Of a stretch of DNA of 64,000 nucleotides, positions 35,943 to 48,720 are shown piece by piece. Each line of letters starts with the position of its first letter. Within the stretch, counting starts at the first letter, position 1. The DNA is from Durusdinium trenchii (lineage: Eukaryota; Sar; Dinophyceae; Suessiales; Symbiodiniaceae), in NCBI GenBank assembly GCA_963970005.1, contig CAXAMN010003780.1, forward strand, positions 620,670 through 684,669. Reading direction: 5' to 3'. The translations under genes and the position numbers were made by a program. The notes beneath the pieces are model-generated. The model was given only the letters and a program-made list of their open reading frames with translations, was not told the origin of the DNA and searched no databases.

Positions 35943-36040
35943 TTGATTGCTGACCGAATCACTCGTTCCCTCACTTTCGTTCTCAGACACTCGTCACTGA
36001 CTCAGTGACATGACTTACTCACTCATTCACTCGCCACCCC

Positions 36041-36535
36041 AACTTGACTCACCCTTTTGTGGGCAACGCAGGGCTAAAATTTAGACAGGGAAGTGGCCAT
36101 GCCAAGTTGACTCACCCTTTCGTGGGCCATGCAGGGGTAAAATTTAGAGAAGGATGTTGCCATTTCAACTTGACTCACCCTTTCGTGGGCAGGGTAAAAT
36201 TTAGAGAGGGAAGTGGCCAGTCCAACTTGACTCACCCTTTTGTGGGCCATGCAGAGGTAAAATTTAGAGAGGGAAGTGGCTATGCCAAGTTCACTCACCG
36301 TTTTGGTAAAATTTAGAGAAGGATGTTGCCATTTCAACTTGACTGACCCTTTTGTGGGCCATGCAGGGGTAAAATTTAGAGAAGGATGTTGCCATTTCAA
36401 CTTGACTCACCCTTTGGTGAGCCACCCGGATGTTGCCATTTCAACTTGACTCACCCTTTTGTGGGCCATGCAGGGATAAAATTTGGAGAAGGATGTTGCC
36501 ATTTCAACTTGACTCACCCTTTTGTGACACACAGG
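36041..36535. repeat. 63-bp minisatellite, about nine units
   Basis: The unit contains ACTTGACTCACCCTTTTGTG, GGCCATGCAGGGGTAAAATT and GAGAAGGATGTTGCCATTTC. The full unit length (~63 bp) is a multiple of three. Some units have internal deletions. The first five units are open on the + strand as a repeat of about 21 residues (LTHPFVGHAGVKFREGSG), and the other strand is open too. There is no splice or start context, so I treat it as satellite DNA. Confidence 0.9.
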
Positions 36536-37514
36536 AAGATTTGAGCGGAAACTTGGCTTTTAAAAACTAAAGCTGCTGCTGTTCTAAAAAAGAGGCCAGA
36601 AAGCCAGGAAGAGACAGGAAAAATGATTTAATATTCTGCATTAAAGAATTGACAAAATGTATGAAATAGAATGAAATTACTCCAATAATCAGAAAAGAAA
36701 AAACCTTCAAACATTTAATCACTCACGTTAGTTCAGAATAATGTAGCGCATACCTGAAAGTGTTAGCCGTGTCTGCTCATAGGGGGAGGCGCGTCCCCCT
36801 CCCCCAACCCCCCCTGTGCCACAAGATTCCTGCCACGAATTTCGACTCTGAGCGGAAACTGCCTGTTAGCCAGGAGGCCAGGCAGGAGGAAAGAGATTAG
36901 TATACAGGCCGACGCCCAGCCCAAAGAGGGTTCGTGGTAGAATTATTATTTTTTGATTAAGTATTTAGTTTTTTTATTGATCCCCTTGAATAAGTTTTTC
37001 TTGATGCGATAAATAGTTTTTTTTGATGCTTCACCCGGGATCAGAGGATACCAGAGGTCTTTGATTCAACTTGTTCACTTCAAGCCAGGAGGAATGATAT
37101 GGCATGATAGGACCAAGAAGGGTTTGGTGGTGTCTATATATGTTTTCCCCCGCAAGATGCACATCTGATGACTAGAGCCTGAATGGTCTGAAACAGTCAG
37201 ATGAAAGACTGGGAGGGCCGATGACATTGGATCGAAAAGGTGAAAGGTCATGGCATTTAGGCGACACGCCTTGACCTGCACCCGCCCCATCGGGCTTCCT
37301 ACAGAAGGGTCCAATTCGAGGACATGTTTTTTTACTTTCAAGTGTTGAGAACATAGGAGGCCGAAACGGTGCCAGTCATACCGTTGATTTGTTCTGATTT
37401 CTTTTGATGGTTAACTTCATGTATGATGTCCTCTTTACCTGCGCCTGCGCCTGTTTCTTCTCCAGCCGCCAAAGCCGTAGCCACCAGAGAGCCCGCCGAC
37501 ACTATTCGCTTGCC
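36536..37514. other. spacer and 5' region of atpE
   Basis: AT-rich DNA without exons. At 37451-37465 a pyrimidine run ends in CTCCAG, a strong candidate leader acceptor 49 nt before the proposed atpE start. Confidence 0.4.
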
Positions 37515-40500
37515 ATGGCTCGCATGTCAATGCTCTCTTTGATGCTTCTCGACCACGAGAAAGTGGTGGGGTTGTCTTAGCAGGGGAGGTGATAAATCTT
37601 CTCTAAGACTCTAGACTCTCTCTCGCTCAATATATGTAGATATAAGTATATATGCATTCTTTGCCTCTCTCTGTCTCTATAAAAGAAATAAATATATATA
37701 TATATTAATATATAGATACATATTTACTTGCTTTTATTGTATCCATGTACATATATATATATACACACATGTTTCGGATCGTTCAATTTAGCAAACTGTT
37801 TTGCATTGACATTGGTCAGTTTGGACAACCCTGCACCCCGGAGCTCTTCAGAATGGGCATATTCATACTCCCGCCCGTTACAAGTTCGAAGCACATCAAC
37901 ATTGCAAAAACAGAAGCACCTGCACCAGGACACCCACGGCACATATTGGAATACATCATTAGCATCAATCAACAAATCTTAAGTCTTAACTAAGAGATCC
38001 CACAAACATCCCGGCGGATCTAAAACCGCGCGTGCGTTTTAGCACGCCAACTTCAGAGGTGTTGCAAATCCACTGCAAAAAACAATGGAAACGAGGGTTT
38101 GGAACCTCTTGTAAATCGGAAATTCTGTGTCCAAAACTTGGAGCAAAATTCGCTTGAAACACGAAAAAACCTGAGAAAACACACATGTTCACCGATTCGA
38201 TCGGAACCTTTTCACAAAGTCGTCCAACCAGAGGATGGGAGATTCCCACAAAACCTCGAGAACAGATTCGAAACCTGAAATGAGAGGACGTGGAAAACGG
38301 GCGATCCGCAAGAGAAGAATATAAGTGAGGCACAGTGCAATGCAGAAAAACTGATTCATCCTGAGAGCCGCAACCAGCAGCAAGAAACAATTTATCCGCG
38401 CACAAACATTCCAGAACATGCCACCGCTCGAAACAGGTTTAAAAAACATGAAATGCATCGTGAAGGCAGCAATGCTCACACAGTAATGAAAACTGTTTTG
38501 CCGAGAAAAAATATTCACATGCACAGAAATATACATACATATGCAACGTCACAGGAACGTCAACATGCCCCCCCCCACCCCCACCCCCCCCCCCCCGTGC
38601 AACGTCACCAGCATATAGCACAACGTAGCATCCAACCCAGTGTGCAACGTTAACCTATATGTGTGAACGCAACGTCAAGATGCAACATAGACGCATACAT
38701 ATATATTCTGGGAAAGTGCACAAAACATCCAAGAAGCAAAAAACGCAAAAACGCACGTACGGTTTTAGAGCCGTTAGCACAAACATGATGCTGCGTGACT
38801 CATGACCGGCACCTTGGGAGTGCTTTGCTCCAAGAGAACCACTTGACCATCTCCAAAACGCCGGTCGGACCGGCTTCTGGTGGTTCCTTGAGGCCGGTCC
38901 TGGTACTGAGGCTCTTCGGCCTTTCGGCCCTCTTCGCCCAGCGCGCCTTCGTGGGCACCACGCCCCGAGCCCGACGCAGCGTGCTGCCGCGGCGCGCGGA
39001 GGGCGAGGAGGGTGAGGAGTATGTGGCGGCGGCCGGGGACCGTGGCTCGATGTGGATGTGGATGGATGGATCGAGGGGAAGTCAGCGGTTTTCTTTGCAA
39101 CGTACGAGGACCGGAGTTCCTGACAGTTCTGAATCCTTTTCAGTGTTTATTTTTCTTTTGCCGGTTGCTCACGTGATTTGCGGAGTACAGGACTTGGCAA
39201 GGCTTTGGCAGCGACCACGTTTCGTTTGCAAGATGGGGTGCGATGTTGTTTTTACCCACTGCATGCAACAAGTCCAACACAAGCCTCACTTTTTTGTTGA
39301 GGCCCTGTTTTAGACGGTTTTGTAAATCACCATCCACTGGGCCACTGGGCCGAGATTAGCAAATGAATGCCAATCCGATTCCGGAATGATTATTTTCAGT
39401 CAGGACAGTGCCGGGGAGACCGATTTTGTTCTTTTGGAGGGCGAGGTGCAGTGGCTTGTAGCCTGCTGCTTCCAGGTGAGCTAGTCTACGAATCTAGTAG
39501 CAAGTCACCCCCCGCCATCTTGGGCCGAAGATAGTTGCATGAAGGCCTAGCAGGTGTTTCCACCAAATATATAATGCATTGTATTGCTTTGTGCTGCTGG
39601 CGAATGAGATGCACACATCAGGCCTCCGAAGTGATATAACTACATTTTTTAATGGACCACCCAGCCTCAGTCGCCTTTTGATGACACTTACCAAGCATCA
39701 GTGCACCAAGGTGGCTTGTATAAACATAACTTATACATGATTCATGTGTCTTTATGTTTGTTAATCCCATTTTGCAAGGACTGTTAATACTATGCATTGA
39801 AGTGGGTGCCCCCACCCTCGTGGCAGGCCATGTCCAACAATTTGGTTTGAATATGTGCTGGAGACCCCAGAACATCTAAGAATGATGGACACCGATGGCA
39901 GTGGGAACAGTGGAGAACCCCAGTCGTTGGTCAGATTTGTATGCTTTTGTGTTTATATGATGTGTCTCAAGCTTGGGAATCTGTGAGACAAATTCCAGAT
40001 ACTGAGGTTCGTCCCACAACCACTGGAGTAAGGCTTCAACGTTGGATTCTACCAAACATAGTCATCCACCAGCCCTCACTAGCGAACCAAGTGGGTAGAT
40101 TTATAGAGGTCTAGAGGTCTAGAGAGAGAGAGAGAGTGAGTGAGTGAGTGAGTGTGTGTGTGTGTGTGTTTGTTTTGATATCACTTCTTTACGTTCTTTA
40201 TCCGCTCATTGTTTGGTATGCATGCTTTGTATATATACTTAATTATTTTTGTGTGTACACACATATAATATATATATATGTGTGTATTTTCATGTGCATA
40301 ACGCCGGCAGTGGATCATTGCAGGATCTGAAACATTCACCAAACATTGAAACCCACCCAGCCCAGCCTCGCGAACAGCCCCAGCCCTGGCCTCCCCAGCC
40401 CGCTCGAAACCTCCTTTCTGCCCCCCTTCTCGACGCGGTGTCTTCGGGTCGGTCGACCCGAGGTTTGAAGCTCAAGGTCCTCTCACCGGAGGGCGATGGC

Positions 40501-41790
40501 ATCACGGTGGCCTGCTCGGAGGTGATTTTGCCCTCGGCCACCGGGCAGCTGGGTGGCTGGGCAGAAGGGAAGGGACCAGCCAAAGTGCAGCTCTTATAGA
40601 GACCAAGAAGAGGTGGGAGGAGGTTGATGCAGGTTGATACCTTCACTTTTGGGATCAAGAAAAGTGGATGGGATGGACTGATGGACCTGCCGGAGTTCAC
40701 TACTTGGAAGATGATCGCCCTTTTGTTGGGGTGGTTTGACGGTTTCTATGTTAGTTTTGAGGGATAATGATGAAGGTAAGATGCCAGGCAAGGTGGATAG
40801 CACAACGGCAGGATTTGCGAAATCGGCACTAACTTTTCACATTTGCCAATCGCAAAGAGTGTGTTTTCCTCGTTGGCTTGCACCAGATACACATGGGGCT
40901 GTGTTTGGTGCAGCACCAGGTAGTCCTTCAAAAAGCAGAAAAGCACATGCCCCTTTGGAGGGGTCGGACCGGGTTTGGGGTCTAAAATTGGTAGGTTTTG
41001 AGGGACCTGTCGGGCGTCTTTCACGGAGCGGACCTGGGTGTGAGGCATCTTGGCCAACCACGCGCCCATGATGTCGGCCTTGGACACCGGCGTGCTGCGA
41101 TACAAGGAGGCGAGGAGAGGTTAGACCCACGGAGGGGCGGGCTTGCGAGGCTCTGCGAGGAGAGCAGTAGGCAGTGGCTTCCGCAAGGGTCAACGAGTCA
41201 ACGATTTTGGATGAGTTTAGCATGTGGAGAAGTAAGTCACCAATTAGCGTGGGCTGACTTTGAGAGAGAGGCAGAGACAGAGACAGAGAGGGAGGGAGGG
41301 AGCGAGGGAGGGAGACATGATAGATAATTACAGAAGACATGAACTTCGCTTGGGTTGCGTGAAGAACCTTTGCCTCAAGTTTCTCCGTTCCTATTCCGTT
41401 CCTGTATTTAAAGGCCATCCAAAGCGACGTGTTGCATCGCGTTTGGCGAACATCGCCCTATCAAGGATGGGGCCTGGAAGCCCGTGGTGGTCTTGGGTGG
41501 CTTTGCCACGGTGGACTCCAACCAGCTCTCAGCTCCTGAGTTCGCAGTGGCGTTCCACGGTTGGTTGGTCGTCAAAACATGCCGGTTTGCATTGTAAAGG
41601 AAAGACCTACACGACTCCACACCTGACTGCAGAGTTCCGACTTGGGCAACCTTGGGGTTCTTGGGCCGACTGACGTGCCGAGTTTCCCGGCAGAAGTCAG
41701 GGTTTGTACACGGTTCCTTGCCGGAAGCTGCTCCATTATGCTCCATTGACATCCATTGCCATAGAGATTTACACATATATATATATACAC

Positions 41791-41821
<31 letters not shown>

Positions 41822-43329
41822 CGTTATAACAATATCATATATATTACACAATACATTGTTTTAAAGGTTCTAGTTCTGTTTGCTCTATGCAGGCTAGTGA
41901 TTTGCTGAGTAAGCTGTCAGTTAAAGTCTTTTTGATCAGTTTGCTGCTCACACTCTGCAGAAAAAAGCTCCACACCCTGAAGCTCCACAGAGCCCAATTC
42001 GTTGTTGACTTTCTCTGAAAGACTTTGCTACGCAGCTCCCAGTGAATTACCTCGGTCAGCTTCCGACGCTGCGTCGGTCAACCGAGGTCTTGGTGAATGA
42101 CTTTGAGAAGGCCGATGAGATCGATGTGAAAGACGCCCAGAAGGAGCTGGCGCCTCGTCTGGCTCGTCTCCTTGTTTCCGGAGAGGGGGATGCCCTGGGC
42201 GGTGGTGCCGGGTTGCGGCAGCTCGGATGGCCTGGACGGCAACCAGCCTGATTGCAATGAGGATTGGGGGATTTTGCGGCCATTCCTTGACATGTTAGCT
42301 GTAAGTCGTAGTTGGAGTGGGTGAGGTGAGGATCAGTGAGAATTGGATGTGTACAGAAAAAACTGGTGAGGCAAGCACACTTTCTTGCTGTCATGCATGT
42401 CCGAATTCAATTGAAAGGTTATATTGGTTGTTCGCTGGTCGCATTGCGTGGAGTGTCGACCAAGTATAGACTATAGTATAGCAGCCTATAGCCTATAGCG
42501 CAACCCTTCGACCATTTTTCTAGGAGTACTGTGGTTGGGTGTGTGGAATTGGTCCGACGGCTGAGGGAAGAGGTGGCAAGAAGACACGCAGGTTAGCGGT
42601 TAGTGGGTACAATCCCATTTGAAGTGTATGTGTGTGTGCGGTATGGATTCTTGCTATTTTTTGCTAAGCCCTGACAATTGGGGCATTCTGCCCAAGCCAT
42701 GGAAGAAACCGCTCTGCCTCGTTTGTCTAAGGACTCAGCCACTTCTATGATGGAGAAAGCTGAGACCAAGAAGGACTGTGCATGTCGGTGCAATTCCGTA
42801 CATGTAGTGGAAGGGATTGTCATGGAGTTCCTTTTTTGTTTGACCACATCCTGAAGCTGTGCGACATGTCACATCCGCTTTGGAGCATGTCTGACCGCCG
42901 CGGGAGCCGATGGGAGCCGCGGGGATGCTGGGGACTGCAGATGGAAACACCCTCGATGGGGCGCTTCCTTGTTGGAGTACCGGGCGACGGCCGTTTCCTC
43001 GATCGTACGACGGAGGAGGACACGTTGAGAAAAGTGAAGTATGAGACGGTGAGAAAGAGATTTTTACTACTGAGCTTCCCAAAGAGGGGAGTGTAGGTGA
43101 TTCATCATATCTTGATGATTTCCAATTTTGGCCAACAGATCTAGCAGTATCTAGCAGAACTTTTGCCATTATGAGCTGTGTGAGAATCCCTGACTGGACC
43201 GGACAGCAGGACAAGCTGGAGGCCACTTCCAAGGTGAAGAAGGCAGATTCAAACCTGGAAGGAGGGGAAATTCAAGGAAATGGACTTTGAGCCCATCAGA
43301 TGAACTCATTTGTATATATATATATACAA

Positions 43330-43362
<33 letters not shown>

Positions 43363-43722
43363 TTGATGCTTTATAACTGAAACTGGATCAGCTCGCCATG
43401 AGTTTCACCACAAGATCTCTCACAATCTACCCTATACACAATATGCCCTCATATTTCAGTAGTTGTGAATGCCAAAAGCCAAGTGAGTTGTTTGGAGGCA
43501 CCTAAGGTTGCCTCCACTGAAGGGGCATCAGGACAGTACAAGACTTTGAGGTCAATGTGGTAAAGTCTGCACCAAGTTCGTGAAGTCTTGGGTGGTTCTG
43601 TCTTGGGCGACCTCACCTACTCTCCATCTTCAACCCCGACTTCAGACCTCAAGCGCTTGTGCCGCCCTCCGCGGCAGGCGGCGGCGAGGCTGCAGGCGGC
43701 GATGTTCACCTCCAAGAAGTGA
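37515..43722 (+). CDS. atpE: plastid ATP synthase epsilon subunit, nuclear-encoded
   Basis: Nine exons: 37515-37570 (tentative), 38893-39044, 40463-40552, 41045-41109, 41466-41531, 42087-42149, 42732-42773, 43210-43242 and 43678-43722 (TGA 43720). The sum is 612 nt, 203 residues. The subunit is the rotor brake of plastid F1. Signatures: LKLKVLSPEG near the mature start, ATGQLGILANHAPMMSALDT, GVLRYKEDGAWKPVVVLGGF, SVLVNDFEKADEIDV and the two-helix end KKDKLEATSKVKKAAARLQA. Spacing matches chloroplast AtpE exactly through the last 37 residues. Exon 2 encodes a hydrophobic run (PVLVLRLFGLSALFA), then AFVGTTPRARRSVLPRR, like a dinoflagellate signal plus transit peptide. Acceptors are all AG-G. 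Donors run GT (tentative), GC, GT, GC, GC, GC, GA, GC. Mitochondrial F1 delta is the alternative; the C-terminal helices favour plastid. Confidence 0.87.
38571..38597. repeat. poly-C tract
   Basis: Near-pure C run with a few A in atpE intron 1. Confidence 0.9.
40119..40171. repeat. AG/TGAG/TG microsatellite
   Basis: AGAGAG, then GTGAGTGAG, then TGTGTG in the intron before atpE exon 3. Confidence 0.9.
43312..43362. repeat. TA microsatellite
   Basis: Runs of TATATA with single C interruptions in the last atpE intron. Confidence 0.9.
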
Positions 43723-44569
43723 TCGAGCGGAGCGGAGAGGGACACGTCAGCCGCACGGGGGCCGGCCGCATCCAACGAAGGCCACCGAACACTTCTATGC
43801 TGCACCTAACAGCGTTGAAGCCTTTGTTGAAACAGACACCAGCAGGCTCGTAGTTGGAGGTAATGAGTTCCAAGCGTGCCTTTTCGTTTGTTTTGTTATT
43901 TTTTTACGTGTTTGCTCAGGGGAGTTGCACACGGTCATGCCACGTGCCAAATGACAAGCACTCTCATCACAGCTAGGCAGCGTCTCGACACTAATTCTGG
44001 TTTCATATGCGTGATCCTGATGCATATGAAAACGTGTTCTGTTTTTTCTCGGGGGTCTATCATGAATCATGGCCTATCAGGATTATCAGGATTCTGAGCA
44101 GAAGCTGGAGCGATGTCGGGTAAAGACCATGTATAGTCAGAGAATCACTTTTCTGAGGGTTTGGTCCAACCAGAACTTGTGGTGTAGGTTTCTACGCATT
44201 CGATGATGCTACCACCATTCTGTCTTAAGTCACGGAGGATGTGTTCACCTTTTGGCTACTCTATTGACCAGCGTTTCACCTTCAAGATGGTTTTTGAGCG
44301 ATTTCTCCGTGTGGAACAAAGGACGTCCGCAAGCGCTTGGCTTTCGTCCGTGTGGGAATCGAGAATCGAGACCGCGATGACGGTCGTAGACTTAAATTGA
44401 TGGATGTGCAGAAGTTTCTCAGGGATCAGATCGTCTATTTGGGTTAACGTCGTGCGTACGCACGTGGCGCGTTTGCATATGCTAGCAAGCGCAGAATCAT
44501 GCTCATAATACATCGTACTGTGCCTGAGTACATTCTTTTTGAGAACTGCTAGCCTCGTCACCTGTAGCG
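43723..44569. other. spacer between atpE and gene G
   Basis: Only ~850 bp. No exon supported. It ends in TTCTTTTTGAGAACTGCTAG (44533-44552), a plausible leader acceptor for gene G. Confidence 0.4.
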
Positions 44570-47500
44570 ATGGTGGCCACCAATGCTTTGCCAGATACGG
44601 GCAACTTCGTGAAACCGGCCTCGAGGTGAGTTCGACCGATGCAAGAGGTGAGAAGAAAGGACCCTTACAGCCCCATTGGGAACAACTGGCCAAAATGCCA
44701 CCCTTTGGGGCAAAGCCTCATGTATGTATATATACCGTAGATATATATAAAGCCTTATAGATTAATTATACAGTACATCTTATCTATACAATGACATACA
44801 TATCACTCACGTCGCAAATTGCGCTGAGAGCCTTGAAGGATCTTGAAGGGGTACAACGAACCAGGCGTTCCCGCGTTCCCACCTTTGTTAAACGTGTCTT
44901 TTTCGCGTTGAGACCGATGCCTTCCGGCCCCAACGGTCTCTCCAGGCTCTCGAACCGCCACGGGTCTCGAACCAGCTAAGCTGGGGGGGCTCCAAGAGAG
45001 CCACAGCCTGACTCTCGGACTCCAAGAGAGCCACAGCTTCTCCTCATTCGATCCCTCAGGATCGAGAAGCAGTTGGGCTTGGAAGACAAGGAGAACTGGA
45101 TCACCGCCGACGAACTGCAGCAGTTCCTTGCAACTGAAACGTTCTGGGTGTGTAGGCTTGGAGGGATTTGTAGAAATGTGTCCCTCCCTCTGCCAGGATG
45201 AAGAAGACTAAGTGTGTAGAAAAGTCACATCATCATGAGCTGTTCTAATTGCAAGACCTTGATGCTCCTGCCCTGTTTGGGTCTTCATGAGCCACGATGT
45301 CACTTCTAGGTTTGCACCAAGTGCAGATTGGTGTGGGAAATGCTCCTTTTTTCCGTTCACAGGTGGCACTTCTTTTGATCAGCGTCTATTTTTCCGTGGG
45401 ACTTTAGAAACGCAGCCAGGGAGACAGAGGGGCAGTCAAAGGCCAAGACCAGTCCGAAGAGCCACTGAGGATCTCAGCCTTGGCCGATGACATGACCAAG
45501 CAGCTGAACTCCTATTCAGGAGGGGTCCGCTGTCGAGCAGCTGAACTCCATGATCTCTTTGACATGGACCTCAAACCCTTGAGCCCTTAAAATGACATGG
45601 GGAACTGTTGAAAAAAAAACATGTCTTCAAAGCAAAATCGATCAGTGGCAATTCTTTTGCTTGGCCAGTTCACTTGTGGACGGCCGATCGGTTCCTGTCA
45701 CGAGAGGGACCCTGTGGACGGGCGGCGGCGTAGGCAGTTCGGTCCAATCGATCGGTGAAGAGACCCTTTCTCCGTGAACTTCGAAGGACACCTGGATCAT
45801 GCACAGAGTGGCCTGGCACAGAAGGCGCAGAGTCAAGAGGCGACATCTGCAGACCGTCATTTTTTTGAGTCCTACTTGGCCCTCAGGATGACCCCAGGTA
45901 GGAGAACTGACAAAATGCAGTAGTAGTAGTAGTAGTAGTAGTAGTTACGTCACGTTTGTATAACAGTGCGTCAAGATTGGTCAAGCAATGTGATTAGAGC
46001 ACAGGTTCTAGTGAAACGGGAACGGCCGTGTTCGTAGCTCGAACCTGTTCCTCCAAGTGCAGGTGCCTGACCAGGGCAACTGGGTTCGCTGAATGTTTTT
46101 TGGTTGGCAACCATCCAGTCGTTGGTGTTCTCTTCCTTGTTGGCTGCAAGCGAAAACACCGAGCAGTCCCATGCATATGCTTGGAAGAGGGTTTGAGAAC
46201 ATCGGGCACCACGACTGATCCAGAAGTTCTCTCCCTGGAGACAGTGTGGGACAGGGACATGATCTGGGGACATATGGGACCACTAGATGGAAGGGTGTCC
46301 CTGTCTCCATAAACGGCCTGGGACACACCGCCGCGCCTTTCCGATATGCCTTCAGGGCCTTTAGGCCCCTTCCATCGCAGGCCGCCATGCGTGAGTTGGT
46401 GGAGACAAGACAGCGACAGGAGGCGGGCACGGCGGGAAGACTTGCACATTTGCTGGGTTTTCTTCGGCAAGAGAAGTGGAACCGGCACCCTCGCCTCCAA
46501 GCACAAGCAATGTAGATAAAGACTCCCGTTGTTTCATGCATTCTGCATTCCCTTGAGACTTGGGGTGATAGGGCAACTTAGGGGAGGGTCCAATACGAGG
46601 CTTTTGAATGTGCCAGATTGGGAGAAGCATGCCTTCAGCGTGGAACCCCCGGATGTGTCATACTGATACACATAGATACACAACAACATTGCTCACAAAA
46701 ACGCCCACCATGTTCCCACTATGCACAGAGAAACAGCGAGTTGACAGCCGGTTCCGAATTTGCGAGGCCTTTATGCAGCAGACGTTGGGGCATGGTGACT
46801 TTCATCCCGAGCCTCGGGAGTGCCCCGTGTGGGAGTTCTGGGAGGACACAGTTTGCAGGTTTGCAGTTTTTTTGAGTTCTATATGTTATTTTTGTTTGGT
46901 GACACATTTGTACGGAAAACCACCAAGCTGTTGCATGCTGTTGCAGGTCGTTTGGGGTTCCCTTCTGTTGTGTCGCAGAGCTATAATAGTTATATATAAT
47001 TATATGTAATATGATGTAATTATGATATACTACCGTTATACACTGTCCCTGCAGGTGACCCTTGACTAGGTCCGACGACCCTTGTTCCAGGTGCTTCGGT
47101 GCGCCTTTCGCACCGGAATTTCAGTGAGGTCATGAACGAAACATAGATGAAACCTCTAGGTGCTCTGCCTGGACCTCATGTTTCTGCCATTTGGGAGGTC
47201 CAGACTCAGCTCAGGAACAGTATATGGCACAGGCCGCACAACAAGGATATCACGGATACCAGGGATATCCTCAAGGCCTGGATTCAAATGACTCATTTGG
47301 AGGTTGCTAAATTTCAAGATGATGATGACTGGGTGAACTTCCATTTATGTTTTTTTCCTGCTTGGACCTAGGTTCAGATCACAATGTATACATTACATAT
47401 ATTATATATTGTTTTTTGCTTAAAGATGTGGAGCCTGAGGCCTGGCCCACTCTTCAGGGCCTCTTGGTGCATCCGTTTACAGTTGGGGTGGATCTCGGGG

Positions 47501-48720
47501 TCCCCACTGAGACCAACCACATGTCTGACAGAAACAGGACATGCCATGAGCACTTTGTCAAACAAAGATGAAGCTGGTGCCCCAGGTAGAAGGTGATTTT
47601 TCCTTGGCTGTGAGGGATAAATCATATCAAGTTCCATCAATAGCAATGGAATTCCACTCCACTTCTTCTTTCTTTTTGTTCAGTCTTTCATTATGTCTTT
47701 CAGAATTTCTGGCGTTTGTGTTTTTTCTTTCATCCGTTTTGCTCTCTTTTTCAGGTTCCACATGTCCACCTCCGCTGGATCAATTCTATAGTGCCTTCCG
47801 TATGCTTGCATCGCTGTCACAGCGATGTCTCCTTTGATCCAAGTGAGATGGGAGGAAACTCATTGAACTCATGCGGGCTCACCCAATGGAACCTGTCAAT
47901 GCAGTCAGTGAACCCCCCCTTCCCACAAAAGAAAGGTCGAAGACATTTAGGGGAATCAGATGTTCGTGAAGGTGCTCCTATTTTCTTGACTAAGGGCCTA
48001 TGTTCCCTGTCATGTCTAATAATGTAAACACCTGTTTATTTCATGACTGATTACTTTTTCGCCCGCAGCTATGTGCCAGGCCCACCAGCTATGTATGGCA
48101 TGAACCCGCAACAGATGCCGCAAGATCGACAGGACACGAGTAGTAGATCGAGTGTTTTCCTCAGGCTGAGTGTCTTCGCTGAGGCTTTTCGATGCTTTCT
48201 CCAAGGATCTTTGGGTACAATGTACCGGTGTCCGTGCCGTGTTGGAACTGGTCTCGAAACCGTGTCGGACACCTCCAACGTTTGGTTCCAGGAATTCGCT
48301 GCTACATTGCTTTCACTGTTACATTGTATAGTGTAATGGCAAGTCAAGCGGGATTCACTGCATTGGGCACAGGTTGAGCGCCATGACTCCATGACTCCAC
48401 GTTATGAACAAACAAAGGAGAAGCGGCGTTCACATGTTGAGCGCCATTCCTGTGGGTCAGATAGGAGGTTAGCCGCTCGGTTCGCCTTAGGTTAGTGCCG
48501 GTTAGTGCAGTCTGAGTGTCGTGGGACAGCTGTTATCGGCAGCTTCTCTCTGCAGAGAGAGAGAGAGGAGAGATTTGTGCCTGCTGTTTGTAGTTAATTG
48601 TGTTCGGTCTTCTTGCTGTCGTCCTTCCCGTTCACATTCGTTCACCCACCATTTGGGCCCCTTGACTGTCATTCACCTTCCAGGCCTTTCCAGCGGTTAC
48701 CAATGACCTACAGCAAATAA
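44570..48720 (+). CDS. unknown gene G with Gln/Gly/Tyr-rich region
   Basis: Begins ATG 44570, 18 nt after an AG acceptor. Exons: 44570-44625, 45060-45140 (KQLGLEDKENWITADELQQF), 45470-45519 (ISALADDMTKQLNSYS), 45787-45897 (DRHFFESYLALRMTP), 46381-46456 (AAMRELVETRQRQEAG), 46729-46858 (FRICEAFMQQTLGHGDFHPE), 47198-47302 (QAAQQGYHGYQGYPQG), 47426 to about 47525 (PTLQGLLVHPFTVGVDLGVP), about 48070-48140 (GPPAMYGMNPQQMPQDRQ) and a possible last exon at 48684. The first four join in phase with GT, GT and GA donors. Later joins are less sure, and one or two exons may be missing near 46000 and 47100. DKENWITADEL resembles a degenerate EF-hand loop, but that is weak. Function unknown. Confidence 0.5.
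44989..45037. repeat. direct repeat, CTCCAAGAGAGCCACAGC x2
   Basis: Two copies 30 nt apart in gene G intron 1. Confidence 0.8.
45919..45945. repeat. AGT trinucleotide microsatellite
   Basis: Nine AGT units immediately 3' of the gene G donor at 45898. Confidence 0.95.

Noticed and set aside
35675-35960. Thr-His-Ser-Leu repeat protein
   Set aside because: Translation of a CTCACT microsatellite.
36755-36775. Possible fifth hairpin of the GGAA array (GTTAGCCGTGTC)
   Set aside because: The flank matches, but the would-be stem has three mismatches and the loop is not GGAA.
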